NCBI GenBank assembly: GCA_043738565.1
Contig: JAYUGA010000287.1
Location: forward strand, 1 to 9,156
DNA: 9,156 nucleotides
Source: Stagnihabitans sp043738565
Lineage (GTDB): Bacteria > Pseudomonadota > Alphaproteobacteria > Rhodobacterales > Rhodobacteraceae
Reading direction: 5' to 3'
The translations under genes were made by a program, and so were the position numbers. This document shows, piece after piece, positions 1 through 5,893 of the stretch. The stretch's first letter is position 1, and every line of letters begins with the position of its first letter. Below the pieces are notes generated by a model. It was not told the DNA's origin. It saw nothing but the letters and a program-made list of their open reading frames with translations, and ran no database searches.

Positions 1-2
1 AA

Positions 3-1130
3 CGGGCCGTAGCTGCTCAAAACCTCGATCTCTGCGCCGACCGCCCGGCGCTCGCCTTCCAGATAGCGCGCCACCGCGCGGCGGAACGACGGCTCGGCAA
101 TCCAGTGCAGCGAATGCACCGGCACCGGCAGATAGCCGCGCGCCAGCTTGTGTTCGCCCTGCGCCCCGGCCTCGACCCGGGCAAGACCCTGCGCAATTGC
201 CCAGTCAATCGCCTGATAATAACACAGTTCGAAATGCAGGCAGGGATGTTCTTCGACACAACCCCAATAGCGGCCATACAGCGTATCGCGGCCAATGAAA
301 TTCAACGCCCCCGCCACAGCGCGGTCGCCGCGAAACGCCAACACCAGCAGCACATCCCCGCGCATCGTCTGGTGCAGCTCGGTGAAAAACGCCCGGGTCA
401 GATAGGGCGTGCCCCATTTGCGCGCCCCGGTGTCCTGATAAAACCGCCACATCGCATCCCAATGTGCCGGCTCGATCTGATCGCCGGTCAGGGCGCGGAG
501 GGTCAGCCCGTGGCCCTGCGCCACCGCGCGCTCCTTGCGGATCATCTTGCGTTTGCGGCTGGACAGGTCGGCCAGAAAGTCGTCGAACGCCTGATAGCCC
601 CGGTTCAGCCAGTGAAACTGCTGGGTGACACGGTGCAAGGTGCCGTCATGCCCGGCCAAAGCCCCGGCCTCCTCGCCAGTGCAAAAGGTGATGTGCAGCG
701 AGGAAATCCCGTTCTGCCGGGTCAGAGCAATCGCAGTGTCGAGCAAAGCGGTCCGCGCCTCGGGCAGGCCCAGAAACCGTCGCCCGGTCGCGGGCGTGAA
801 CGGCACCGCGACTTGCAGCTTGGGATAATACTGCCCGCCCGCCCGGTCCAAAGCCTCGGCCCAGCCGTGGTCAAAGATATACTCGCCCTGGCTGTGCGAC
901 TTCACATACAGCGGCATCGCGGCAACGGCTTTGCCGTCCTGCCGCAGGATCAAGGGCCTGGGCTGCCAGCCGGTGCCCGTGCCGGTCGATTTCGAACGGT
1001 CGAGCGCCACCAGAAAGCGGTGGGTGGTGAACGGGTCAACCGGTCGCGCACCTTCCGGGCAGGCCAGCGCGTCCCAGTCGGCGCCGGCAATCTCGGTCAT
1101 GCTGTCCAGAAGGGTGACGGCGGCACTCAT
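3..1130 (-). CDS. FemAB-like GNAT-fold N-acyltransferase (DUF482/COG3146 family), 3' end cut off by window edge
   Basis: The 376 visible residues run from an ATG at 1130 to the left edge with no stop. The family normally has about 380-400 residues, so only a short C-terminal tail should be missing. The sequence matches the PF04339/COG3146 acyltransferases, often labelled 'peptidoglycan biosynthesis/recognition', which have a double GNAT fold like FemAB. Family hallmarks seen are SRKRKMIRKER near residues 191-201, GRYWGC at 286-291, LHFELCYYQ at 298-306 and AGAQGEHK at 321-328. No signal peptide or membrane segment is visible, so the protein should be cytoplasmic. The true substrate of the family is unknown, and FemAB similarity only suggests aminoacyl or acyl transfer. 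A weak Shine-Dalgarno (AAGG, 1137-1140) lies 6 nt before the start. The gene lies downstream of ridA and gdpD on the same strand, but the roughly 100-nt gap with a hairpin suggests partly separate expression. Confidence 0.88.
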   Translation of the reverse strand, partial: MSAAVTLLDSMTEIAGADWDALACPEGARPVDPFTTHRFLVALDRSKSTGTGTGWQPRPLILRQDGKAVAAMPLYVKSHSQGEYIFDHGWAEALDRAGGQYYPKLQVAVPFTPATGRRFLGLPEARTALLDTAIALTRQNGISSLHITFCTGEEAGALAGHDGTLHRVTQQFHWLNRGYQAFDDFLADLSSRKRKMIRKERAVAQGHGLTLRALTGDQIEPAHWDAMWRFYQDTGARKWGTPYLTRAFFTELHQTMRGDVLLVLAFRGDRAVAGALNFIGRDTLYGRYWGCVEEHPCLHFELCYYQAIDWAIAQGLARVEAGAQGEHKLARGYLPVPVHSLHWIAEPSFRRAVARYLEGERRAVGAEIEVLSSYGP

Positions 1131-1158
1131 GCCCGGCCTTGTGCGTTTTTGGAGAAGG

Positions 1159-1215
1159 CCGGGAGGTTTTCCACCTCCCGGACCCTCCGAGGATATTTAG
1201 GGACAGAAAATGAGG
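1159..1215. repeat. Intergenic hairpin plus GAGGATATTTAGGGACAG box, probable dispersed terminator-like element
   Basis: A perfect 9-bp inverted repeat, CCGGGAGGT (1159-1167) and ACCTCCCGG (1173-1181), encloses a 5-nt loop. It is followed on the plus strand by an A/T-rich box, GAGGATATTTAGGGACAG, at about 1188-1205. From memory, similar units (GC-rich hairpin, then a 'CCGAGGATATTT.GG.CAGA' box) recur between genes in Rhodobacterales genomes, usually near gene ends. Here the unit lies between the gdpD stop (1231) and the start of the FemAB-like gene (1130), where it could end or attenuate the gdpD transcript. There is no clean U-tract after the stem on either strand, so Rho-independent termination in the E. 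coli sense is not established. Confidence 0.5.
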
Positions 1216-1230
1216 TGAAGTACGCTGAGG

Positions 1231-2001
1231 TCAAGGCTGGCGCACCGCTGCATAGCCCTCGAAGGTGATATTCTGTGCAACCTTCCGTGCTTTCGCCTCC
1301 GCCTCGGACGAACGGATCGTCCAGCACAGCACGGCAGCGCCCTGCGCCTTGAGTTCCGCCACCCGCATCCGGCCCAGATCACCAGCCTCGTGGCTGATGA
1401 AACTGGCCTCGGTGCGGTCGTAGTCCGGGATCTGGCGCAGCGCTTCACAGGTGGCGGGCGGCAGCGGGTGCCAGTCGATCGGGTCAAAGCCCGAGGTCGT
1501 CAGCCCGCGCGGCAGATGCGGGGCGAGGCGGGCCAGATGGGCCACGGAATGCGGGTTGAACGACATCAGCGCCACCAGACCATCATAGCTGGCAAGGGCA
1601 GCGACCGTCGCCGCTTCCAGACGGCCATCGGTTTCGGACATGGCCTGGCTCTGGTCCTTCAGTTCGATCAGCAGCGGCGTGCGACCGGCGACCAGGGCCA
1701 GAACCTGCGCCAGGGTCGGAATCGTCTCGGCGCTGTCCTGCAACCCGATGCGCTGCAATTCGGCGGCGCTGCGGGCGGCTACGGGGCCGTTTTCCCCGGT
1801 CAGCCGGTCCAGATTGTCGTCATGGAATACCATCGCCACGCCATCCGACGACAGTTGCAGGTCCATCTCGATGCCATAGCCCGCCGCAATCGCCGCCTGC
1901 ATCGCCAGCAACGCGTTCTCGATCCGGCCCGCCTTGCGGTCATGCCAGGCGCGGTGGGCGATGGGGGTGGTCAGATATGCCGACGGCAGGGCGATGCGCA
2001 T
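1231..2001 (-). CDS. Glycerophosphodiester phosphodiesterase family protein
   Basis: This 256-residue protein has the GDPD TIM-barrel signature and should hydrolyse glycerophosphodiesters to sn-glycerol 3-phosphate and an alcohol, or a related phosphodiester. Visible landmarks are the first catalytic histidine in AHR (H16-R17), the metal-binding E45 and D47 in the EMDLQLSSDG stretch, the second histidine in FHDD (H60), and IELK with a third acidic ligand (E113). A CWTIR strand at 226-230 is typical of the C-terminal barrel. No signal peptide is present, so it looks like a short cytoplasmic UgpQ-like enzyme rather than a periplasmic GlpQ. The start has no clear Shine-Dalgarno. The ATG shares its A with the stop of the upstream RidA gene (TGATG), so translation is probably coupled. 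The exact substrate cannot be read from sequence. Confidence 0.93.
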   Translation of the reverse strand: MRIALPSAYLTTPIAHRAWHDRKAGRIENALLAMQAAIAAGYGIEMDLQLSSDGVAMVFHDDNLDRLTGENGPVAARSAAELQRIGLQDSAETIPTLAQVLALVAGRTPLLIELKDQSQAMSETDGRLEAATVAALASYDGLVALMSFNPHSVAHLARLAPHLPRGLTTSGFDPIDWHPLPPATCEALRQIPDYDRTEASFISHEAGDLGRMRVAELKAQGAAVLCWTIRSSEAEAKARKVAQNITFEGYAAVRQP

Positions 2002-2459
2002 CAGCGGATTTCAAAGATGGCTTCGATCTCGACCGCCACGCCCAGCGGCAGCGACGCGGCGGATACGGCAGAGCGCGCGTGACGCCCGGCATCGCCCAGA
2101 ACCGCGACAAGGAAATCGGACGCGCCGTTGATCACCTTGGGCTGGTCGGTGAAGCTGGCGGTGGAATTCACGAAGCCCGTCAGCTTGACCATCCTGACGA
2201 AATTTGACCAGTCGCCACCGCAGGCGGTCTTGGCCTGCGACAACAGCGCAATCGCGCAGGCCATCGCCGCCGCCGCCCCGTCGATGACATCAAGGTCAGC
2301 GCCAAGTTTGCCGGTGATCAGACCGGCAGCGTTGCGGCTGATCTGGCCGGAAATATAGACCTGATTGCCGACCCGCACGAACGGGACATAGTTCGCCGCC
2401 GGGGCGGGTGCGTCGGGCAGGGTGACGCCCAGTTCGGCAAGGCGGGATTCGATGGACAT
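2001..2459 (-). CDS. RidA family protein (YjgF/YER057c/UK114 superfamily)
   Basis: This 152-residue protein belongs to the YjgF/RidA superfamily, in the slightly longer subgroup beginning SIESRLAELG...PAPAANYVPFVR. RidA enzymes form trimers and hydrolyse reactive enamine/imine intermediates released by PLP-dependent enzymes. The conserved arginine that binds the substrate carboxylate aligns with R129 (ARSAV), and the conserved glutamate near the C-terminus with E144 (VEIEAI). The core VYISGQ strand is at 34-39. This subgroup is more divergent than canonical E. coli RidA, so deaminase activity is likely but not certain. A strong Shine-Dalgarno, GGGGAG, lies 6 nt before the ATG but is wholly within a hairpin (2466-2502). 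The stop codon overlaps the start of the GDPD gene by one base, so the two form a translationally coupled pair. Confidence 0.93.
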   Translation of the reverse strand: MSIESRLAELGVTLPDAPAPAANYVPFVRVGNQVYISGQISRNAAGLITGKLGADLDVIDGAAAAMACAIALLSQAKTACGGDWSNFVRMVKLTGFVNSTASFTDQPKVINGASDFLVAVLGDAGRHARSAVSAASLPLGVAVEIEAIFEIR

Positions 2460-2465
2460 GGTTTG

Positions 2466-2502
2466 CTCCCCAGGGTTTGCCGCAAGCTAACCCTGGGGGG
2501 AG
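2466..2502 (-). promoter_or_regulatory. Stem-loop that contains the ridA-family Shine-Dalgarno
   Basis: In the 72-nt gap between the secretion adaptor gene and the RidA gene, CCCCAGGGTT (2468-2477) and AACCCTGGGG (2489-2498) form a perfect 10-bp stem with an 11-nt loop. Allowing a 2-nt bulge, the arms extend to 12 bp (2466-2477 with 2489-2502). On the minus-strand transcript the 3' arm ends in GGGGAG, 6 nt before the ATG, so the ribosome-binding site would be fully paired. No U-tract follows the stem, which argues against a plain intrinsic terminator. It may restrain RidA translation, mark the end of the upstream operon, or stabilise a processed transcript. Confidence 0.5.
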
Positions 2503-2513
2503 ATCGGGGCAAC

Positions 2514-2540
2514 CCGTCAGCTTTCCCGCCGTCAGCTTTC
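2514..2540. repeat. Imperfect 15-bp tandem duplication across the stop codon of the secretion adaptor gene
   Basis: CCGTCAGCTTTC occurs at 2514-2525 and again at 2529-2540, a 15-bp period. In the minus-strand gene this duplicates the last codons Arg-Glu-Ser-stop in frame, so a second R-E-S-stop set lies just after the real stop. It looks like a small slippage duplication and provides a back-up stop codon. Confidence 0.6.
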
Positions 2541-3971
2541 GCGGAACGCCATGTTAAAGTAATCGGCGAACGGCTTCAGCAAATAGGCGATGGGCGAGCG
2601 GTCGCCGGTGCCGATATAGGCCTGCACCGGCATGCCGGGGATCAGCGTCTGGCCCTTCAGCTTGTCGATCTCGCCGGGGTCGAGCGTGATCTCGGCCCGG
2701 TAGAACGAGGCTTTGGTAGCCTGATCCGACATCGCATCGGCCGAAATTGTCATCAGCCGCCCGTTCAGTTGCGGCGTGGTCCGGGCCGAGAATGCCGAGA
2801 ATACCACCCGCACCGCCTGACCGACCTGCACCTCGTCCACCCGGATCGGCGGGATCTGGGCCACGATGATCAGCGGGCGGTCCTGCGGGATGATGTAGAG
2901 GATCGGCTCGGCGGCGCGGATCACCGCATGCGGCGTCGTCACTTGCAGACCCAGCACAATGCCCGACACCGGTGCGCGGATGTCCAGCCTTGCGACCTGC
3001 TCGGTCAAAGCCCGGCGGCGTTCGGCCAGCTCCAGCGTCTTGTCGCCCATATCGCGCAGTTGCGTGTTGGCATCCTCGCGCCGCGCCGACTGAATTTGCA
3101 GGATTTGCAGCTGAATCTCGGTCGCACGCCCCTCGGCCTGGGCCTCGTTGCCCTCCAGCTCGCCCATATTGCCCTGCAACCGTGCCGCTTCGCGTTTCAG
3201 GTCCATCAGGCGGGCGGATTGGGTCAGGCCCTCGTCCAGCAGCTTTTGCTGGTCGGCGATTGCAGGGGTAATCAGACCGATCTGGTCGGTCAGGGCGGCG
3301 GTTTGCGCCTTGATCCCGTCTACTTGCGCGGCGATCTGATCCATCCGCTTGTTCAACTGGCTGATCTGCGCCTGCTGGGTTTCCAGCCGCGCGGTGAACA
3401 GGCGGCGCTGGCCGTCGATCTGATCCGCCACATCGGGGCGGGTTTTGGCAAGGTCCAGCAATTCCTGCGTAAAGACCGGCGCCGGCTTGTCATCGCGTTC
3501 CGCTTCCAGACGCGACCGCCGCGCCATCGAATCGAACAATTGCCCCTCGACAATCGCCAGCGTCGATCGCATTTGCGCCCCGTCCAGCCGGATCAAAAGA
3601 TCGCCCGCCTTGACGGTTTGCGCCTCGGCCACATCAATTTCGGCGACGACACCGCCATCGGGATGCTGGACGACCTGCCGGTTCTGTTCGACCTGAATGA
3701 CGCCGGGGGCGACGATCGCGCCGCCAATGGTGGTGAACACGCTCCAGCCGCCAAAGCCGCCGACCAGAATGAGGATCGCCAGCACGCCGATGATCACCGG
3801 ACGCCTGGCCGACCAGGTTCTGGCCTGCGCCGCCGCTGGCATCGGCGGATGCAGGGCGGGATGGGTCAGCGCGTTGGCCTTGCCAGCGGCGACGGCAGTG
3901 GCAGCAGCCGTCGCCACGGCGGTCGAGGCGGCCTGCGGGTCGGCAGGTTGCACGCTGTTCGGTTCGCTCAT
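2532..3971 (-). CDS. HlyD/PrtE-family type I secretion periplasmic adaptor (membrane fusion protein)
   Basis: This 479-residue protein bridges the inner-membrane ABC exporter and a TolC-like outer-membrane channel in type I secretion. Residues 1-57 form an Ala-rich cytoplasmic arm. A single membrane segment follows at about 58-80 (VIIGVLAILILVGGFGGWSVF), then the first lipoyl/barrel half with QHPDGGVVAEIDV (102-114). A long coiled-coil region at about 135-330 is rich in Gln, Arg and Leu. The second lipoyl half (IRAPVSGIVLGLQV, 331-344) precedes the beta-barrel and the HlyD C-terminal signature around LIPGMPVQAYIGTGDRS (443-459). The ATG at 3971 was chosen because it overlaps the stop of the upstream ATPase gene by 4 nt (ATGA) and has a GGAGGGG Shine-Dalgarno at 3976-3982. 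An upstream in-frame ATG at 4097 would give a 42-residue extension inside the ATPase gene and is unlikely. The length is normal for the PrtE/PrsE group. Confidence 0.95.
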   Translation of the reverse strand: MSEPNSVQPADPQAASTAVATAAATAVAAGKANALTHPALHPPMPAAAQARTWSARRPVIIGVLAILILVGGFGGWSVFTTIGGAIVAPGVIQVEQNRQVVQHPDGGVVAEIDVAEAQTVKAGDLLIRLDGAQMRSTLAIVEGQLFDSMARRSRLEAERDDKPAPVFTQELLDLAKTRPDVADQIDGQRRLFTARLETQQAQISQLNKRMDQIAAQVDGIKAQTAALTDQIGLITPAIADQQKLLDEGLTQSARLMDLKREAARLQGNMGELEGNEAQAEGRATEIQLQILQIQSARREDANTQLRDMGDKTLELAERRRALTEQVARLDIRAPVSGIVLGLQVTTPHAVIRAAEPILYIIPQDRPLIIVAQIPPIRVDEVQVGQAVRVVFSAFSARTTPQLNGRLMTISADAMSDQATKASFYRAEITLDPGEIDKLKGQTLIPGMPVQAYIGTGDRSPIAYLLKPFADYFNMAFRES

Positions 3972-5704
3972 GTCACCCCTCCGGGCCCGGCGCTTCGCAC
4001 GATGTCGGTGTGGTTCTTGACCATGTCCCGCAACACCTGATCGCGCGGCCCGAATGCCCGCCGGGTGCCGTTTTCCAGCACCAGGAGCTGGTCGCATTCC
4101 TGAATGGCCGCGGGCCGGTGCGCCATGATCAGCACCGCGCGGCCCTGCGCCTTCATCGCCGAAATGGCCAGGTTCAGCGCCACCGACCCTTCATTGTCGA
4201 GGTTGGAATTCGGCTCGTCCAGCACCAGCAGCACCGGGTCGCCATACAAGGCCCGCGCCAGCCCGATCCGCTGGATCTGCCCGCCCGACAGCCGCCCGCC
4301 CAAAGCCTGCACGCGGGTATCATAGCCTTCGGGCAGCCTGGTGATCATGTCATGCGCCGCCGCCTTGCGCGCCGCCGCCACCACCGCATTGCCATCGGGG
4401 TTCGTCTGCAACCGCGCGATATTCTCGGCAATCGTGCCGTCAAACAAAGTAATCCGCTGCGGCAGATAGCCGATATAGCTGCCCAGCCGGTCCGGGTCAT
4501 ACTGATCCAGCGCCGCGCCATCCAGCCGCACCTTGCCACCCGCCGGTTTCCACGCGCCGATCAGGGCGCGCGCCAGCGTGGATTTGCCCGCCCCCGACGG
4601 CCCGATGATGCCCAAAGCCTGCCCCGGTTCCAGCCGGAAACTGACCATCCGCAGCACCGCCTGCGTCTCGCCCGGCGGCACCACCGTCAGGTTCTGCGCC
4701 TCCAGAATAGCGCGCGGCCGCGGCAGTTCGGTATGCGGCGGCTCGGGCTGCACCCGGGTCAGCAACTCCGCCAGCCTTGCGCGGCCCTCCTGCGCCCGCG
4801 TCACCAGCGCCCATTGCCCGATCACCATCTCGATCGGCTGCAACGCCCGGCCCAAGAGGATCGAGCCGGTGATCATCGCCCCCGAGCCCATTTCGTTCTG
4901 CAACACCAGATAGGCCCCGGCTCCCAGCATCAAGGATTGCAGGAATTGCCGGAAGACCTTGGAAATCGTGCCAAACACCCCGCCCAGATCGGCCGCCGCA
5001 ATGCCCTGCATCAGCCCCTGCCGGCGCGCCACCTGCCAGCGGTCAAAGGCGGCATTGGTCATCCCCAGCGCCTGCACCGCCTCGGCCTCCTGCTTGATCG
5101 CATCCGACAGCATCTCGCCGCGCAGCGAGGCCGCATTGGCGCGTTGCAGCGGCATCTTGGTCATGGTCTGGTTCAGAATGGTGATCACCACCAGAAACGC
5201 ACCCCCCGCCACCGACATCCAGCCCAAGAGCGGATGAAACAGGAAGATGGCGGCAAAGAACAGCGGCGCCCACGGAATGTCGAACAAGGCGATCAGCACC
5301 GGCGAGGCCCACAGCCGCTGCACCGCCTCCAGATCGCGTTGTGCGGCCAGGGCAAGCGGATCGCCCGGCACCTGCTGCATCCGGCGCAGGGCGGCGGCAA
5401 AGACCCGGCGGTCCAGCCGCTCTTGCATCCGGGCGCCGATCCGCGCCATGATCCGGCCCCGGGCGTAGTCCAGTATCCCCATGATCAGGAACAGAAATGC
5501 CATCAGCCCGGTCAGCGCCCAGAGCGTAGCTTCCGACCTACCGCCCAAAACCCGGTCATAGACCTGCAACATGTAAAGTGGCCCGGTCAGCATCAGGATA
5601 TTGACGAAGGCCGAAAAGACAAACGCCGCCACCAGCAGCCCGCGCATGTCGCGCCTTGTGGCATCAAGCTCGTCGCGGCCACGCTTGAATTCCAGCTTGC
5701 TCAT
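3968..5704 (-). CDS. Type I secretion system permease/ATPase (PrtD family ABC exporter)
   Basis: This 578-residue protein fuses a membrane domain to an ATPase domain and powers one-step export of an unfolded protein. Membrane segments are predicted near residues 22-45, 60-80, 135-157 and 160-180, with less distinct ones at about 255-295. The nucleotide-binding domain holds Walker A GPSGAGKS (368-375), a Q-loop glutamine at 416 (YLPQRITLF), the LSGGQIQR signature (472-479), Walker B VLLVLDE (491-497) with catalytic E497, the D-loop NSNLD (499-503) and the switch histidine H529 (AHRP). There is no N-terminal C39 peptidase-like domain, which fits the PrtD/PrsD subgroup that exports proteins with a C-terminal signal. 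The start at 5704 has a good Shine-Dalgarno (AGGAG, 5711-5715, 6-nt spacing). The 3' end overlaps the adaptor gene by 4 nt. No substrate or TolC homologue is in the window, so the cargo is unknown. Confidence 0.96.
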   Translation of the reverse strand: MSKLEFKRGRDELDATRRDMRGLLVAAFVFSAFVNILMLTGPLYMLQVYDRVLGGRSEATLWALTGLMAFLFLIMGILDYARGRIMARIGARMQERLDRRVFAAALRRMQQVPGDPLALAAQRDLEAVQRLWASPVLIALFDIPWAPLFFAAIFLFHPLLGWMSVAGGAFLVVITILNQTMTKMPLQRANAASLRGEMLSDAIKQEAEAVQALGMTNAAFDRWQVARRQGLMQGIAAADLGGVFGTISKVFRQFLQSLMLGAGAYLVLQNEMGSGAMITGSILLGRALQPIEMVIGQWALVTRAQEGRARLAELLTRVQPEPPHTELPRPRAILEAQNLTVVPPGETQAVLRMVSFRLEPGQALGIIGPSGAGKSTLARALIGAWKPAGGKVRLDGAALDQYDPDRLGSYIGYLPQRITLFDGTIAENIARLQTNPDGNAVVAAARKAAAHDMITRLPEGYDTRVQALGGRLSGGQIQRIGLARALYGDPVLLVLDEPNSNLDNEGSVALNLAISAMKAQGRAVLIMAHRPAAIQECDQLLVLENGTRRAFGPRDQVLRDMVKNHTDIVRSAGPGGVT

Positions 5705-5893
5705 TCAGAGCTCCTGCCCAACGCCACAGGTTCGGCGAGTTTTTTCTTGCCTTGTCACGGAATTCCCGCTTGCCCGTTGTCTTGCCTCACCTGGCAGCAT
5801 ATGGCTTGCAGCAGAAAAGTTAAAGCCATGCTTATGGTGTGGAAATCGTGGATTTGCTGCCGGATGAACCTGATGCGGTCTGATAGTCATGGC
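5705..5893. promoter_or_regulatory. Divergent intergenic region between the T1SS operon and mlaA-mlaC
   Basis: These 189 nt separate two divergent operons and are visibly less GC-rich than the flanking genes, so promoters for both should lie here. On the plus strand a loose sigma-70-like pair is TTGTCT (5777-5782) and TATGGC (5800-5805) with a 17-nt spacer. The match is poor and tentative. I could not identify a convincing minus-strand promoter. A run of six T (5740-5745) has no preceding hairpin. An inverted repeat (5797-5831) overlaps the presumed mlaA promoter or leader. No credible gene was found here. Confidence 0.45.
5797..5831. repeat. Bulged inverted repeat upstream of mlaA
   Basis: ATGGCTT (5801-5807) is complementary to AAGCCAT (5823-5829). 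With a 2-nt AT bulge the arms extend to GC(AT)ATGGCTT and AAGCCATGC, giving 9 paired bases around a 15-nt spacer. It lies about 65-95 nt before the mlaA start and overlaps the tentative -10. It could be an operator half-site pair or a leader hairpin. Chance occurrence is not excluded. Confidence 0.35.

Noticed and set aside
105..1268. Plus-strand open frame of 387 codons
   Set aside because: It is antisense to the FemAB-like acyltransferase, whose conserved motifs show the minus strand is coding.
1390..2082. Plus-strand open frame of 230 codons
   Set aside because: It is antisense to the GDPD gene and part of ridA and has no recognisable motif.
2463..4040. Long plus-strand open frame of 525 codons
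   Set aside because: It is the antisense shadow of the HlyD-type adaptor, with Arg/His/Gln/Leu-biased composition and no domain.
3972..4097. Upstream start for the adaptor, adding 42 residues
   Set aside because: The extension would lie inside the ATPase coding region and reads as Arg/Ala/His shadow sequence. The ATG at 3971 has a strong Shine-Dalgarno and the typical ATGA overlap.
5740..5745. T-run as a possible intrinsic terminator
   Set aside because: No stem-loop precedes it, and no plus-strand gene ends there.
5705..5890. A 61-codon minus-strand frame filling the divergent region and ending directly at the start of the T1SS ATPase (TGAATG)
   Set aside because: It has no convincing Shine-Dalgarno and an atypical His/Pro/Arg-rich composition, and it would leave no room for the operon promoter. 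It could be reconsidered if ribosome profiling or conservation supported it.
4010..5893. A stop-free plus-strand reading frame that joins mlaA in phase, giving an apparent 872-residue protein
   Set aside because: It is fully antisense to a clear PrtD-type ATPase with all its motifs. Its translation is His/Arg/Gln/Pro-rich with no recognisable domain, as expected from a high-GC shadow frame. The lipoprotein signal of MlaA fixes the real start near 5894.
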